From Pseudomonas fluorescens (GTDB lineage: Bacteria; Pseudomonadota; Gammaproteobacteria; Pseudomonadales; Pseudomonadaceae): a stretch of 64,000 nucleotides of DNA. The first letter of the stretch is position 1. Every line of letters begins with the position of its first letter. The DNA lies in NCBI RefSeq assembly GCF_902498065.1, contig NZ_CABVIR010000012.1, forward strand, positions 1 to 64,000. Reading direction: 5' to 3'. The translations under genes were made by a program, and so were the position numbers. This document shows, piece after piece, positions 42,779 to 51,635 of this stretch. The notes beneath the pieces are model-generated. The model was not told the DNA's origin. It worked only from the letters and a program-made list of their open reading frames with translations, and searched no databases.

Positions 42779-44086
42779 ATGCTGACTTTCCTTGGCTTCG
42801 CCATGGTCATCACGTTCATGTTCCTGATCATGACCAAGCGCCTGTCCGCGCTGATCGCCTTGATCATCATCCCGATCGTCTTCGCCCTGTTCGGCGGTTT
42901 TGCGCCGAAGATCGGCCCGATGATGCTCGAAGGCATCACCAAGCTTGCGCCGACCGGCGTGATGCTGATGTTCGCCATCCTCTACTTCGCCCTGATGATC
43001 GACTCCGGCCTGTTCGACCCGGCCGTGCGCAAGATCCTCAAACTGGTCAAGGGCGACCCGTTGAAAGTTTCGGTCGGCACCGCCGTACTGGCGCTCGTCG
43101 TCTCCCTCGATGGTGACGGCGCGACCACTTACATGATCTGCGTGGCCGCCATGCTGCCGCTGTACAGCCGCATCGGCATGAGCCCGCGGATCATGGCCGG
43201 TCTGATCATCCTCGCCGGTGGCGTGATGAACATGACCCCATGGGGCGGCCCGACCGCCCGTGCCGCGAGTGCGCTGCACGTGGACCCTTCGGCCATCTTC
43301 GTGCCGATGATTCCGGCGATGGCTGCCGGTGTCGTGGCCATCCTGGCCATCGCTTACTTCTACGGCAAGCGTGAACGTGCGCGTCTGGGTGAACTGCACC
43401 TGGTGGGTGACGAAATCGACCACAGCGAAATCAGCGTTTCGCAGTTCCCGGACGCCCGTCGTCCAAAGCTGATCTGGTTCAACGGCGCGTTGACGTTCGT
43501 CCTGATGTGCACCCTGATCGCTGGCCTGCTGCCGTTGCCGGTGTTGTTCATGGTGGCGTTCAGTATTGCGATGATCGTCAACTATCCTTGCCTGCAACAG
43601 CAGAAGGATCGCGTCGCGGCCCACGCCGGCAGTGTGCTGGCAGTGGTCGGTTTGATCTTCGCGGCAGGCATCTTCACCGGTATCCTGTCGGGCACCGGCA
43701 TGGTCGATGCGATGTCGAAGAGCCTGCTGGCGGTCATCCCGGATTTCCTCGGCCCGTACCTGGCCGTGATCACCGCGCTGGTGAGCATGCCGTTCACGTT
43801 CTTCATGTCGAATGACGCATTTTATTACGGCGTGTTACCAGTACTTGCCGAAGCTGCCAGTCATTACGGTATAACCGCGGTTGAAATGGCACGTGCCTCG
43901 ATCGTCGGTCAGCCCGTCCACTTGCTGAGCCCGCTGGTACCATCGACGTATTTGTTGGTGGCCCTGGCCGGCATCGACTTCGGTGACCATCAGCGCTTTA
44001 CCCTGAAATGGGCAGTGCTGGTGTGCATGTGCATACTGGTTGCAGCATTGCTGATGGGGATTTTCCCACTGTTCAGCACTCTATAA
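42779..44086 (+). CDS. Citrate-Mg2+:H+ symporter (CitMHS family)
   Basis: 435-aa inner-membrane transporter with about 11-12 helices, of the CitM/CitH family. Recognisable parts are the N-terminal LGFAMVITFMFLIMTKRLSA, the loop SLDGDGATTYMICVAAMLPLY, the segment GGVMNMTPWGGPTARAASAL and FTFFMSNDAFYYGVLPVLAE. It probably takes up citrate complexed with Mg2+ or a similar cation. It has a long 5' region with signs of catabolite control and is followed by a large hairpin. Confidence 0.9.
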   Translation: MLTFLGFAMVITFMFLIMTKRLSALIALIIIPIVFALFGGFAPKIGPMMLEGITKLAPTGVMLMFAILYFALMIDSGLFDPAVRKILKLVKGDPLKVSVGTAVLALVVSLDGDGATTYMICVAAMLPLYSRIGMSPRIMAGLIILAGGVMNMTPWGGPTARAASALHVDPSAIFVPMIPAMAAGVVAILAIAYFYGKRERARLGELHLVGDEIDHSEISVSQFPDARRPKLIWFNGALTFVLMCTLIAGLLPLPVLFMVAFSIAMIVNYPCLQQQKDRVAAHAGSVLAVVGLIFAAGIFTGILSGTGMVDAMSKSLLAVIPDFLGPYLAVITALVSMPFTFFMSNDAFYYGVLPVLAEAASHYGITAVEMARASIVGQPVHLLSPLVPSTYLLVALAGIDFGDHQRFTLKWAVLVCMCILVAALLMGIFPLFSTL

Positions 44087-44102
44087 GCCCAAGACTCACC
44101 AT

Positions 44103-44141
44103 AACGGGTCCAGGCTTTGCTGTTTAAAGCCTGGGCCCGTT
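44103..44141 (+). terminator. Large hairpin after the citrate transporter
   Basis: AACGGGTCCAGGCTTT / AAAGCCTGGGCCCGTT, a 16-bp stem with one G-T wobble and a 7-nt loop, then CTGGTTTAA. It lies 16 nt after the stop codon and 30 nt before terC. Confidence 0.7.
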
Positions 44142-44171
44142 CTGGTTTAACACTCGCTCAAAGGAATACAC

Positions 44172-44939
44172 ATGGAATGGCTGACCAACCCTGAAATCTG
44201 GGTTGCCTTCTTTACCCTGACCGCCCTGGAAATCGTCCTGGGTATCGATAACATCATCATGATTTCGATCCTGGTCAGCCGCATGCCCAAACACATGCAG
44301 CAGCGCACCCGGATTTTCGGCCTGGCGCTGGCCATGGTCACGCGGATTCTGTTGCTGCTGTCGATCACCTGGGTCATGCGCCTCACCGCAGACCTGTTCG
44401 AGGTTTTCGGCCAGGGTATTTCCGGGCGAGACCTGATCCTGTTCTTCGGTGGTCTGTTCCTGCTGTGGAAGAGCTCGCAGGAGATGTACCACGCGCTGGA
44501 AGGTGAAGACGAAACCAACGAGGAGCCGGGCGGCAAGGGCGGCAACTTCCTCTACACCATCATCCAGATCGCGATCATCGACATCGTGTTCTCGCTGGAC
44601 TCGGTCATCACCGCCGTCGGCATGGTCTCCCACGTACCGGTCATGGTTGCGGCGATCATCGTGGCCGTGCTGGTGATGATGCTGGCTTCCGGCACCATCA
44701 GCGAGTTCATCGACAAGCACCCTTCGCTGAAGATGCTGGCGCTGTCGTTCCTGTTGATCGTCGGTACCGTGCTGATTGCCGAATCCTTCGACGTGCATGT
44801 GCCAAAAGGCTATGTCTACTTCGCCATGGCGTTCTCGCTGGCGGTGGAAGCGATCAACATCAAGATGCGCACCGCGATTGCCAAGAAGCGCAAGCAGCAA
44901 GACCCGGTGAAACTGCGCAAGGATATTCCTGGGCAATAA
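44172..44939 (+). CDS. TerC family integral membrane protein
   Basis: 255-aa membrane protein with about seven helices. The acidic intramembrane motifs of the family are present: LEIVLGIDNIIMISIL early and DIVFSLDSVITAVGM in the middle. A charged linker (EGEDETNEEPGGKGG) separates the halves. TerC relatives export metals such as manganese or support metallation of secreted proteins. AAGGA precedes the ATG. Confidence 0.9.
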   Translation: MEWLTNPEIWVAFFTLTALEIVLGIDNIIMISILVSRMPKHMQQRTRIFGLALAMVTRILLLLSITWVMRLTADLFEVFGQGISGRDLILFFGGLFLLWKSSQEMYHALEGEDETNEEPGGKGGNFLYTIIQIAIIDIVFSLDSVITAVGMVSHVPVMVAAIIVAVLVMMLASGTISEFIDKHPSLKMLALSFLLIVGTVLIAESFDVHVPKGYVYFAMAFSLAVEAINIKMRTAIAKKRKQQDPVKLRKDIPGQ

Positions 44940-44965
44940 TCCAGGATTCTCCTGAGCACGCAAAA

Positions 44966-45060
44966 CCTGTGGGAGCGAGCCTGCTCGCGATTGCGGTCTG
45001 TCATTCAACATCAATGTTGAGCCTGATGGCCTTATCGCGAGCAAGCTCGCTCCCACATTG
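44966..45060. repeat. REP pair with CGAGC stems and central palindrome
   Basis: GTGGGAGCGAGCCTGCTCGCG and CGCGAGCAAGCTCGCTCCCAC in inverted orientation. The spacer holds the perfect inverted repeat TCAACAT-CA-ATGTTGA, so the unit could form one long three-part hairpin. It lies between terC and the Na/Pi gene. Confidence 0.85.
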
Positions 45061-45235
45061 TTTTTGCGCGACCGTCAGGCCCTGTTTTCATGACAGTTTT
45101 GTTTCAATCGTCTCTTTAGCTATGCGATGCTGGCGCGCAGACCGTTAGCCAACTACAGCTTAAGTACACAACGTAGAAAGTCGCGCGGCACCGTCAACTT
45201 GCTCCTTTGGGGCGCTACCACCACAGGGGGCCCGT

Positions 45236-46894
45236 ATGCTCACCCTGCTCAATTTGCTATCTGCCGTGGCCTTGCTGATCTGGGGCACGCACATCGTCCG
45301 AACCGGCATTCTGCGGGTCTACGGCTCCAACCTGCGCCATGTGATCGGCCAGAACATGTCCAAGCGCTGGTTGGCGTTCATCGCCGGCATTGTCGTGACC
45401 GCCATGGTCCAGAGCAGCAACGCCACCGCGATGCTGGTCACCTCCTTTGTCGGCCAAGGCCTGATGGCGCTGATGCCGGCGCTGGCGACCATGCTCGGCG
45501 CCGACGTCGGGACCGCGCTGATGGCACGGGTGCTGACGTTTGATTTGTCGTGGTTGTCGCCGCTGCTGATCTTTCTTGGGGTGATTTTCTTTCTGTCGCG
45601 TAAACAGACGCGCCTGGGCCAGATGGGTCGGGTGGCCATCGGTCTGGGGCTGATCATTCTGGCCTTGCAACTGATCGTCGAAGCCGCGGCGCCGATTACC
45701 CAGGCCCAAGGGGTCAAGGTCATCTTTGCTTCGCTGACCGGCGACATCCTGCTCGACGCCCTGGTCGGCGCCTTGTTCGCGATGGTTTCCTACTCCAGCC
45801 TGGCCGCCGTCCTGCTGACCGCGACCCTGGCCGGTGCCAGTGTGATCAGTTTGCCGGTGGCCATCGGCCTGGTGATCGGCGCGAACATCGGCAGCGGCAT
45901 TCTGGCGTTCATGAGCACCAGCATGCAGAACGCTGCGGGTCGTCAGGTGGCGCTCGGGAGCCTGCTGTACAAGCTGATCGGCCTGCTGCTGATCATTCCG
46001 GTGCTCGACCCGTTGGTGCACTGGATCGACAGCCTCGACTTCAGTCCCCAGGAAATGGTCATCGGCTTCCACTTGCTCTACAACACCGCGCGCTGCCTGA
46101 TTTTGCTGCCGACGGTCGGCGTGATGGCGCGGCTGTGTGCATGGCTGTTGCCGGAGCGCCCGGAAATCAATGGCACGGCCAAACCGCGGCACCTCGATCC
46201 GACGGCGCTGGTCACCCCCAGCCTGGCGCTGGCCAACGCCGCCCGCGAAACCCTGCGTATCGGTGATCTGATCGACAACATGCTCGAAGCCATGCTGGAC
46301 GTACTGCGCGGCAAGCAAACCGCCGTCACCCAGGAAATGCGCCGCCTGACCGATGATGTGGAATCGCTCTACAGCTCGATCAAGCTCTATCTGGCACAGA
46401 TGCCCCGTGAAGACCTGAGTGAACATGACAGTCGGCGCTGGGCGGAAATCATCGAACTGGCGATCAACCTCAAACTCGCCAGCGACCTGATCGAGCGCAT
46501 GTTGCGCAAGGTGCAACAACAGAAAACCTCGCAGCGCCGGTCTTTTTCCGAGGTCGGCCTGGACGAGTTGGCGGGTCTGCACAGTCAGCTGATTTCCAAT
46601 TTGCGCCTGGGATTGTCGGTGTTCCTGAGCGCCGACAAGGAAAGTGCCCGCCAGTTGCTGCGTGAGAAACGTCGCTTTCGCGCACAGGAACGGCGCCTGG
46701 CCCATGCTCACGTCAGCCGGTTGCAACGTAAGATCGTGCAAAGTATCGAGACCAGTTCGCTGCACCTGGAGCTAATTGCCGATATGAAGCGCCTGAATTC
46801 TCTGTTTTGCAGCAGCGCTTATGTGGTTCTGGAAACGTCTGACACCGGCGCGCTCGTCGTCGATGATTTGGCTGACATCACACATTCGCCTTGA
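45236..46894 (+). CDS. Na/Pi cotransporter family protein with PhoU-like domain
   Basis: 552 aa. Two inverted Na_Pi_cotrans repeats cover roughly residues 10-300; the duplicated QSSNA-type motif appears as MVQSSNATAML and MVSYSSLAAVLL. A helical PhoU-like cytoplasmic domain follows (about 340-540). It probably imports phosphate with Na+. ATG 45236 is preceded by AGGGGG. The upstream 175 nt shows no clear Pho box. Confidence 0.9.
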   Translation: MLTLLNLLSAVALLIWGTHIVRTGILRVYGSNLRHVIGQNMSKRWLAFIAGIVVTAMVQSSNATAMLVTSFVGQGLMALMPALATMLGADVGTALMARVLTFDLSWLSPLLIFLGVIFFLSRKQTRLGQMGRVAIGLGLIILALQLIVEAAAPITQAQGVKVIFASLTGDILLDALVGALFAMVSYSSLAAVLLTATLAGASVISLPVAIGLVIGANIGSGILAFMSTSMQNAAGRQVALGSLLYKLIGLLLIIPVLDPLVHWIDSLDFSPQEMVIGFHLLYNTARCLILLPTVGVMARLCAWLLPERPEINGTAKPRHLDPTALVTPSLALANAARETLRIGDLIDNMLEAMLDVLRGKQTAVTQEMRRLTDDVESLYSSIKLYLAQMPREDLSEHDSRRWAEIIELAINLKLASDLIERMLRKVQQQKTSQRRSFSEVGLDELAGLHSQLISNLRLGLSVFLSADKESARQLLREKRRFRAQERRLAHAHVSRLQRKIVQSIETSSLHLELIADMKRLNSLFCSSAYVVLETSDTGALVVDDLADITHSP

Positions 46895-46943
46895 ACGTCT
46901 GGCAGTGTGGTCAGTCACTTACAGTGGTTCAGCCTCAAGACCG

Positions 46944-47040
46944 TCTTCGCGGGCGAGCCCACTCCCACAGGTGATCCGGGTCGGACATCATTCCAGTTGC
47001 ACAAAAGATCACTGTGGGAGCGGGCTTGCCCGCGATAGCG
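46944..47040. repeat. REP pair (inverted)
   Basis: Left copy TCGCGGGCGAGCCCACTCCC is diverged, while the right copy GTGGGAGCGGGCTTGCCCGCG is canonical. They lie between the Na/Pi gene and the M16 peptidase gene. Confidence 0.82.
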
Positions 47041-47087
47041 ACCTAAAGGACGACACGGATCTCCGATTGATTGCCTGGAAGCTTGCT

Positions 47088-48464
47088 ATGCGTTGTCTGT
47101 TGTTCGCCTGCCTGTTGCTCGGATCACTGCCCTCGTTTGCCCTGGACCGATTTCAGGTTGAGGGTTACACCCTGCCCAACGGCCTGCAATTGCTGCTCAA
47201 GCCCGGCACCGAACGCGGGCATGTAGCGATTCGACTGGTGGTCGGCGTCGGCATCGATGATTTCAGCTGCGCCGAAAAAGAACTGCCGCATCTACTCGAA
47301 CACCTGCTGTTCAGCGGCATCGACGCCACCGGCGAAGGCGGTCTGGAAGAGCGCATGCAGGCGCTGGGTGGCGAGTGGAACGCCTACACCAGCAATGCCG
47401 ACACCACGTTCGTCATCGAAGCCCCGGCGAAAAACCAGCGCAAGGTCCTCGACCTGCTGTTGGCGCTGTTGACCCAGACCCGAATCGACGACAACGCCAT
47501 CAACGCCGCCAAGCAAGTGGTCGAGCGCGAAGACGGCGGCCATTACTCGCATTTGCAACGGTGGCTGGATCGTCAGGACCTGGGCCACACCGCGAGTAAT
47601 CAACTGGCCGTGGAACTGGGGCTTAAATGCCCGGAACGGGCCGAGGTCGATCACCTGACCCGCGAACAACTGGAGACGGTACGCAAGGCCTGGTACGCAC
47701 CCAACAACATGACCCTGATCGTGGTCGGCGATCTCGATCGCTTGCTGCCGGGTTATCTGGAACGGGCCTGGGGTAAACTTGACGCAATTGACCCAACCGA
47801 ACACCCGCCACTCCCGCAAATCCAGGCCAGCGCGGCACATGAGCGTACCTTGAGTCACGGCTTCGTCGGTGGCGGTGCGAAGTTGCACTGGCTGGTGCCG
47901 GAGCCCGTGCTGGAGGATCAGCACGATGAAACCTTCGACCTGCTCAAGGATTATCTGGACTGGGCGCTCTATCGTCAGATGCGCCTCGCCCATGGTTTGT
48001 CTTATGGCCCCTCCGCCGAGCGCGAAGTGTTTGGCGGGGTGGGTTTCATGAGCCTCAACGCCGACCTTGAGCGCGACACCGTGCCGGAGGCGGAGCAGGT
48101 GCTGGATGAGTTGAAAGCCAGGTTGCTCAAGGACGGCCTGGATGCCGACACCTTCAACCGCCTCAAACAGGCTGCCATCGCGCGGCAGGCTTGGGCCGTG
48201 CAAGGCAACAGTGCGTTGGCCGATTACTACTGGGGCGCGCTGGGTGACTACGAAGACGGCCGTTTCGCCGACCCGGCCAAGGAACTCCAGGGGGTCACGC
48301 TGGCAGAAGCCAACAAGGCCATGCGCGAATTGCTCTTGCAACCGGGTTATCTGCGGATCGAGAGGCCGTTGATGAGTTATGACCAGGTCATGTGGGCGAT
48401 TGCCGGGGTCTTGGGGTTAGGGGTGTTTGGACTGTTGGCCTGGCGCGTCCATCGCAATCGATAA
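47088..48464 (+). CDS. M16 family (insulinase-like) zinc peptidase, membrane-anchored
   Basis: 458-aa exported protein. A signal peptide precedes the inverted zinc motif HxxEH (His68, Glu71, His72 in HLLEHLLF), with the downstream Glu in AAKQVVEREDGG. A second, inactive M16 domain follows, then a C-terminal helix (AIAGVLGLGVFGLLAWRV) with a basic tail, so it is probably periplasmic and anchored in the inner membrane. ATG 47088 is chosen for the signal peptide; the open frame upstream runs through the REP pair. Confidence 0.88.
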   Translation: MRCLLFACLLLGSLPSFALDRFQVEGYTLPNGLQLLLKPGTERGHVAIRLVVGVGIDDFSCAEKELPHLLEHLLFSGIDATGEGGLEERMQALGGEWNAYTSNADTTFVIEAPAKNQRKVLDLLLALLTQTRIDDNAINAAKQVVEREDGGHYSHLQRWLDRQDLGHTASNQLAVELGLKCPERAEVDHLTREQLETVRKAWYAPNNMTLIVVGDLDRLLPGYLERAWGKLDAIDPTEHPPLPQIQASAAHERTLSHGFVGGGAKLHWLVPEPVLEDQHDETFDLLKDYLDWALYRQMRLAHGLSYGPSAEREVFGGVGFMSLNADLERDTVPEAEQVLDELKARLLKDGLDADTFNRLKQAAIARQAWAVQGNSALADYYWGALGDYEDGRFADPAKELQGVTLAEANKAMRELLLQPGYLRIERPLMSYDQVMWAIAGVLGLGVFGLLAWRVHRNR

Positions 48465-48470
48465 CCTCCT

Positions 48471-48510
48471 TTGTGGGAGCCAGCTTGTCTGCGGGCTCCT
48501 ACAGTTCGGT
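48471..48510. repeat. Degenerate REP element
   Basis: TGTGGGAGCCAGCTTGTCTG followed by CGGGCTCCTACAG, a single compact and diverged REP-like palindrome. It lies after the M16 gene. Confidence 0.6.
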
Positions 48511-48590
48511 GTGTATCCATGAATGCGATTTGACCTCGCCACACCGCCCTCCTCGGCGGTAACCTGTCGGGGATATTTCCTACGACTATT

Positions 48591-49631
48591 GTGAATCGCC
48601 GAATGCCTACCCTGACCTTGTTCGTACAGCGCATCCTCGAGTTGATGAAGCGCTACCCAGGGGTCATTGCGCTCGGCGGTTTCATCTCCGGGGTCGGCAG
48701 CTTCATGCTGGTCGATCGCCAGCAAGGCCTGGCGACCTGGATCACCATCATCATGGTGCTCAGCTGGATCTGGCTGATGCTGGAAAACAGCCTCACCAAG
48801 CTTTTCACCCGAATCTTCAAGCGCGAAATCCCCCAGCCGCTGCTGCGCTACGCCACGCAGATGATCCACCAGGAAAGTCTGTTCTTTGTCCTGCCGTTCT
48901 TTTTCATCACCACCACGTGGAACAGCGGCCAGTTGTTTTTCACCGGGCTGCTGTGCATCGCCGCGCTGATTTCCATCACCGACCCGCTCTACTACAAATG
49001 GCTGGCGCCCCGGCGCTGGGCGTTTCTGGCGGTGCACACCCTGACGCTGTTCGCGGCGCTGTTGACCGCCCTGCCCGTCATCCTGCACCTGACCACCTCC
49101 CAGAGTTTCAAACTGGCCCTGGGCACGGCTGTCGTGCTGTCGTTCCCGAGCCTGGCGTCGATCTTCCCCATTCGTACCGTGCGCAACGCGCTGGCCATTC
49201 TGAGTATCACCGTCGGCATCGGTGGCGTGGGTTGGGTGCTGCGCTCGTGGGTGCCGCCGGCCACGCTGTGGATGACCGATGTGGCGATCAGCACGCAAAT
49301 GCAGGACCGCACGCCCGGCAAAAGCCTGGACGAAGTCAGCGCCGAGCAGATCCGTGGAGACGGCCTGTACGCCTACACCGCGATCAACGCCCCGCGCGGC
49401 TTGGACGAGCGGATTTACCATGTCTGGCAGTTCAACGGCAAAGAGGTCGACCGCATCGCCCTGGATATCCACGGCGGGCGCAAGGAAGGCTATCGCGCCT
49501 GGACCCACAAGCAGAACTTCCCCGGTAACCCGGCGGGCAAGTGGCAGGTTCGGGTACTCACCGAGGATGGCCAGTTGATCGGTGTGTTGCGCTTCAAGAT
49601 CACAGACAGCACACCGACCAAAGAAAAGTAA
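48591..49631 (+). CDS. DUF5924/DUF2914 membrane protein
   Basis: 346 aa from GTG (ATG 48603 is an alternative). The N-terminal two thirds has about six membrane helices (GVIALGGFISGVGSFMLV, TWITIIMVLSWIWLML, FFVLPFFFITTTW and others) and fits DUF5924. The C-terminal ~90 residues form a DUF2914 domain (HVWQFNGKEVDRIALDIHGG, KWQVRVLTEDGQLIGVLRF), likely periplasmic. Function unknown. It lies 54 nt before the MlaE-like operon, on the same strand. Confidence 0.8.
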   Translation: MNRRMPTLTLFVQRILELMKRYPGVIALGGFISGVGSFMLVDRQQGLATWITIIMVLSWIWLMLENSLTKLFTRIFKREIPQPLLRYATQMIHQESLFFVLPFFFITTTWNSGQLFFTGLLCIAALISITDPLYYKWLAPRRWAFLAVHTLTLFAALLTALPVILHLTTSQSFKLALGTAVVLSFPSLASIFPIRTVRNALAILSITVGIGGVGWVLRSWVPPATLWMTDVAISTQMQDRTPGKSLDEVSAEQIRGDGLYAYTAINAPRGLDERIYHVWQFNGKEVDRIALDIHGGRKEGYRAWTHKQNFPGNPAGKWQVRVLTEDGQLIGVLRFKITDSTPTKEK

Positions 49632-49685
49632 TGGGGTTCGTGCTATTACGTAGATCTGTGTAACAGCCGAACAAGCACGGAGCTT

Positions 49686-50834
49686 ATGACCAGCAGCACA
49701 ATGGCCGGCAATGCCCAACTGGACACCGCTCACTCCCCCGCTCAATTGCGGGTGACGGGTGATTGGACGCTTGCCCATTACGCCGAACTCAAGGACCTGA
49801 GCGAAAAGCTTCGCGGGCAATACGACGACAGCACCCACATCGACCTTAACGGCCTCGGCGCGCTCGACACCGCCGGCGCCTCGCTGCTGGTGGAATTGCT
49901 CGGTTCGGACCGCCTCGGCAAATCCGCCGAACATCCCGACTGCACCTTGTCTGTCGCCGATCGTGCCTTGTTGCAGACCGTTTATTGTTCGATGACGGAC
50001 TTCTGCGTACCGATCAAGGAAGCGGAAATCGGCGTCGGCATTCAACTGCTGACCCGCATTGGCCGCGCGGTAGACGCCGTCTGGCAAGACACCCTGCAAT
50101 TGCTGGGCTTCGTCGGCCTGATTCTGGAAACCATCGCCCGCGGCCTGTTCCGCCCGAAGCGCTGGCGCATCACGCCCATGGTCGCGCACATTGAACAGAC
50201 CGGCCTCGACGCCGCCCCCATCGTTGCCCTGCTGACCTTTCTGGTGGGCGCCGTCGTGGCGTTTCTCGGGGCGACGGTGCTGAAGAGTTTCGGTGCGAGC
50301 ATCTTCACCGTGGACCTGGTGGCGTTCTCTTTTCTACGTGAATTCGGCGTGTTGCTGACCGCGATCCTGATGGCCGGGCGCACCGCCAGTGCGTTTACCG
50401 CGCAGATCGGCTCGATGAAGGCCAACGAAGAAATCGACGCCATCCGCACCTTGGGTCTCGACCCGATGGAGTTGCTGGTGGTGCCACGCGTGCTGGCGCT
50501 GCTGGTCGCGCTGCCGATGCTGACCTTTCTGGCGATGCTCTCGGGGATTGTCGGCGGTGGCGTGGTCTGCGCCGTGGCGCTGGATATCTCGCCGGCGATG
50601 TTCTTGTCGCTGCTGCAAACCGACATCGGCGTTCAGCACTTCGTGGTCGGTATCGTCAAAGCGCCGATCTTTGCGTTCCTCATCGCCGCCATTGGTTGCC
50701 TTGAAGGCTTCAAGGTCAGTGGCAGCGCCGAATCTGTGGGTGCGCACACCACGTCGAGCGTGGTGCAGTCGATTTTCGTGGTGATCGTGCTCGACGCCGT
50801 GGCCGCGCTGTTTTTCATGGAGATGGGCTGGTGA
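49686..50834 (+). CDS. MlaE-family lipid ABC transporter permease with N-terminal STAS-like domain
   Basis: 382 aa. Residues of about 15-110 resemble a STAS domain (HIDLNGLGALDTAGASLLVE); residues of about 140-380 are an MlaE permease (AFTAQIGSMKANEEIDAIRTLGLDPMELLVVPR). With the next three genes it forms a phospholipid or hydrophobic-compound transporter between the membranes. In the classical Mla system the STAS protein (MlaB) is separate; here it is fused. The stop overlaps the next start (GTGA). Confidence 0.92.
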   Translation: MTSSTMAGNAQLDTAHSPAQLRVTGDWTLAHYAELKDLSEKLRGQYDDSTHIDLNGLGALDTAGASLLVELLGSDRLGKSAEHPDCTLSVADRALLQTVYCSMTDFCVPIKEAEIGVGIQLLTRIGRAVDAVWQDTLQLLGFVGLILETIARGLFRPKRWRITPMVAHIEQTGLDAAPIVALLTFLVGAVVAFLGATVLKSFGASIFTVDLVAFSFLREFGVLLTAILMAGRTASAFTAQIGSMKANEEIDAIRTLGLDPMELLVVPRVLALLVALPMLTFLAMLSGIVGGGVVCAVALDISPAMFLSLLQTDIGVQHFVVGIVKAPIFAFLIAAIGCLEGFKVSGSAESVGAHTTSSVVQSIFVVIVLDAVAALFFMEMGW

Positions 50835-51634
50835 GTCGTCTACCCCGAGCGCCCTCCGAGGCGGTGATCGAAGTCCGTGGGCTGTGCAATCGCTTTGGCC
50901 GCCAGAGTGTGCACGAGAACCTCGACCTGGATCTGTACAAGGGCGAAATCCTCGCCGTGGTTGGCGGTTCCGGCAGCGGCAAATCAGTGCTGCTGCGCAG
51001 CATTGTCGGCCTGCGCCAGCCCAGCGAAGGCGTGGTGAAGGTCTTTGGCAAGAACCTGCCGACGCTGTCCGAACACGAGCGCTCGAAGATTGAACGGCGC
51101 TTCGGTGTGCTGTTTCAGAAAGGCGCCTTGTTCTCTTCGCTGACCGTGACCGAGAACGTCGCCCTGCCCCTGATCGAACACGCCGGCTTGAGCCGCAATG
51201 ATGCCGAGCACTTGGCGGCGGTGAAACTGGCGTTGGCCGGGTTGCCGCTGTCGGCGGCGGACAAGTACCCCGCCTCGCTGTCCGGCGGCATGATCAAGCG
51301 CGCGGCACTGGCCCGTGCGTTGGCGCTGGACCCGGACATCCTGTTCCTCGACGAACCCACCGCCGGCCTCGATCCCATCGGCGCGGCGGCCTTCGACCAG
51401 TTGATCCTGACTTTGCGTGATGCGTTGGGGTTGAGTGTGTTTCTGGTGACCCATGACCTCGACACGCTCTACACCATCACCGACCGCGTGGCGGTACTGG
51501 CGCAGAAGAAAGTGCTGGTGGCGGACGCCATCGACAAGGTTTCGGAAACCGACGACGCGTGGATTCACGAATACTTCCATGGCCCTCGCGGCCGCGCGGC
51601 GCTGACAGCCGCTCAACAGTTGAATGAGGTCTGA
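50831..51634 (+). CDS. ABC transporter ATP-binding protein (MlaF-like)
   Basis: 267-aa ATPase for the MlaE-like permease. Walker A GGSGSGKS, Q-loop LFQKGALFSSLTV, signature LSGGMIKRAALARAL and Walker B DILFLDEPTAGLDP are all intact. The start is GTG, overlapping the permease stop by 4 nt, so the two are translationally coupled. Confidence 0.93.
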   Translation: MSRLPRAPSEAVIEVRGLCNRFGRQSVHENLDLDLYKGEILAVVGGSGSGKSVLLRSIVGLRQPSEGVVKVFGKNLPTLSEHERSKIERRFGVLFQKGALFSSLTVTENVALPLIEHAGLSRNDAEHLAAVKLALAGLPLSAADKYPASLSGGMIKRAALARALALDPDILFLDEPTAGLDPIGAAAFDQLILTLRDALGLSVFLVTHDLDTLYTITDRVAVLAQKKVLVADAIDKVSETDDAWIHEYFHGPRGRAALTAAQQLNEV

Positions 51635-51635
51635 C

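Noticed and set aside
42369..42785. 138-codon open frame before the citrate transporter
   Set aside because: It starts inside a REP pair and its translation changes character at the REP boundary. Only the short 42661-42729 frame in another phase was kept as a weak candidate.
44087..44171. Possible yybP-ykoY manganese riboswitch before terC
   Set aside because: Such riboswitches often precede terC-type genes, but the 85-nt gap is filled by a simple 16-bp hairpin that fits a terminator of the upstream gene. The conserved riboswitch loops are not visible.
45080..45100. Pho-box half-site upstream of the Na/Pi gene
   Set aside because: Only one CTGTCAT-like heptamer is seen (minus strand, 45090-45096); the second repeat required for PhoB is missing.
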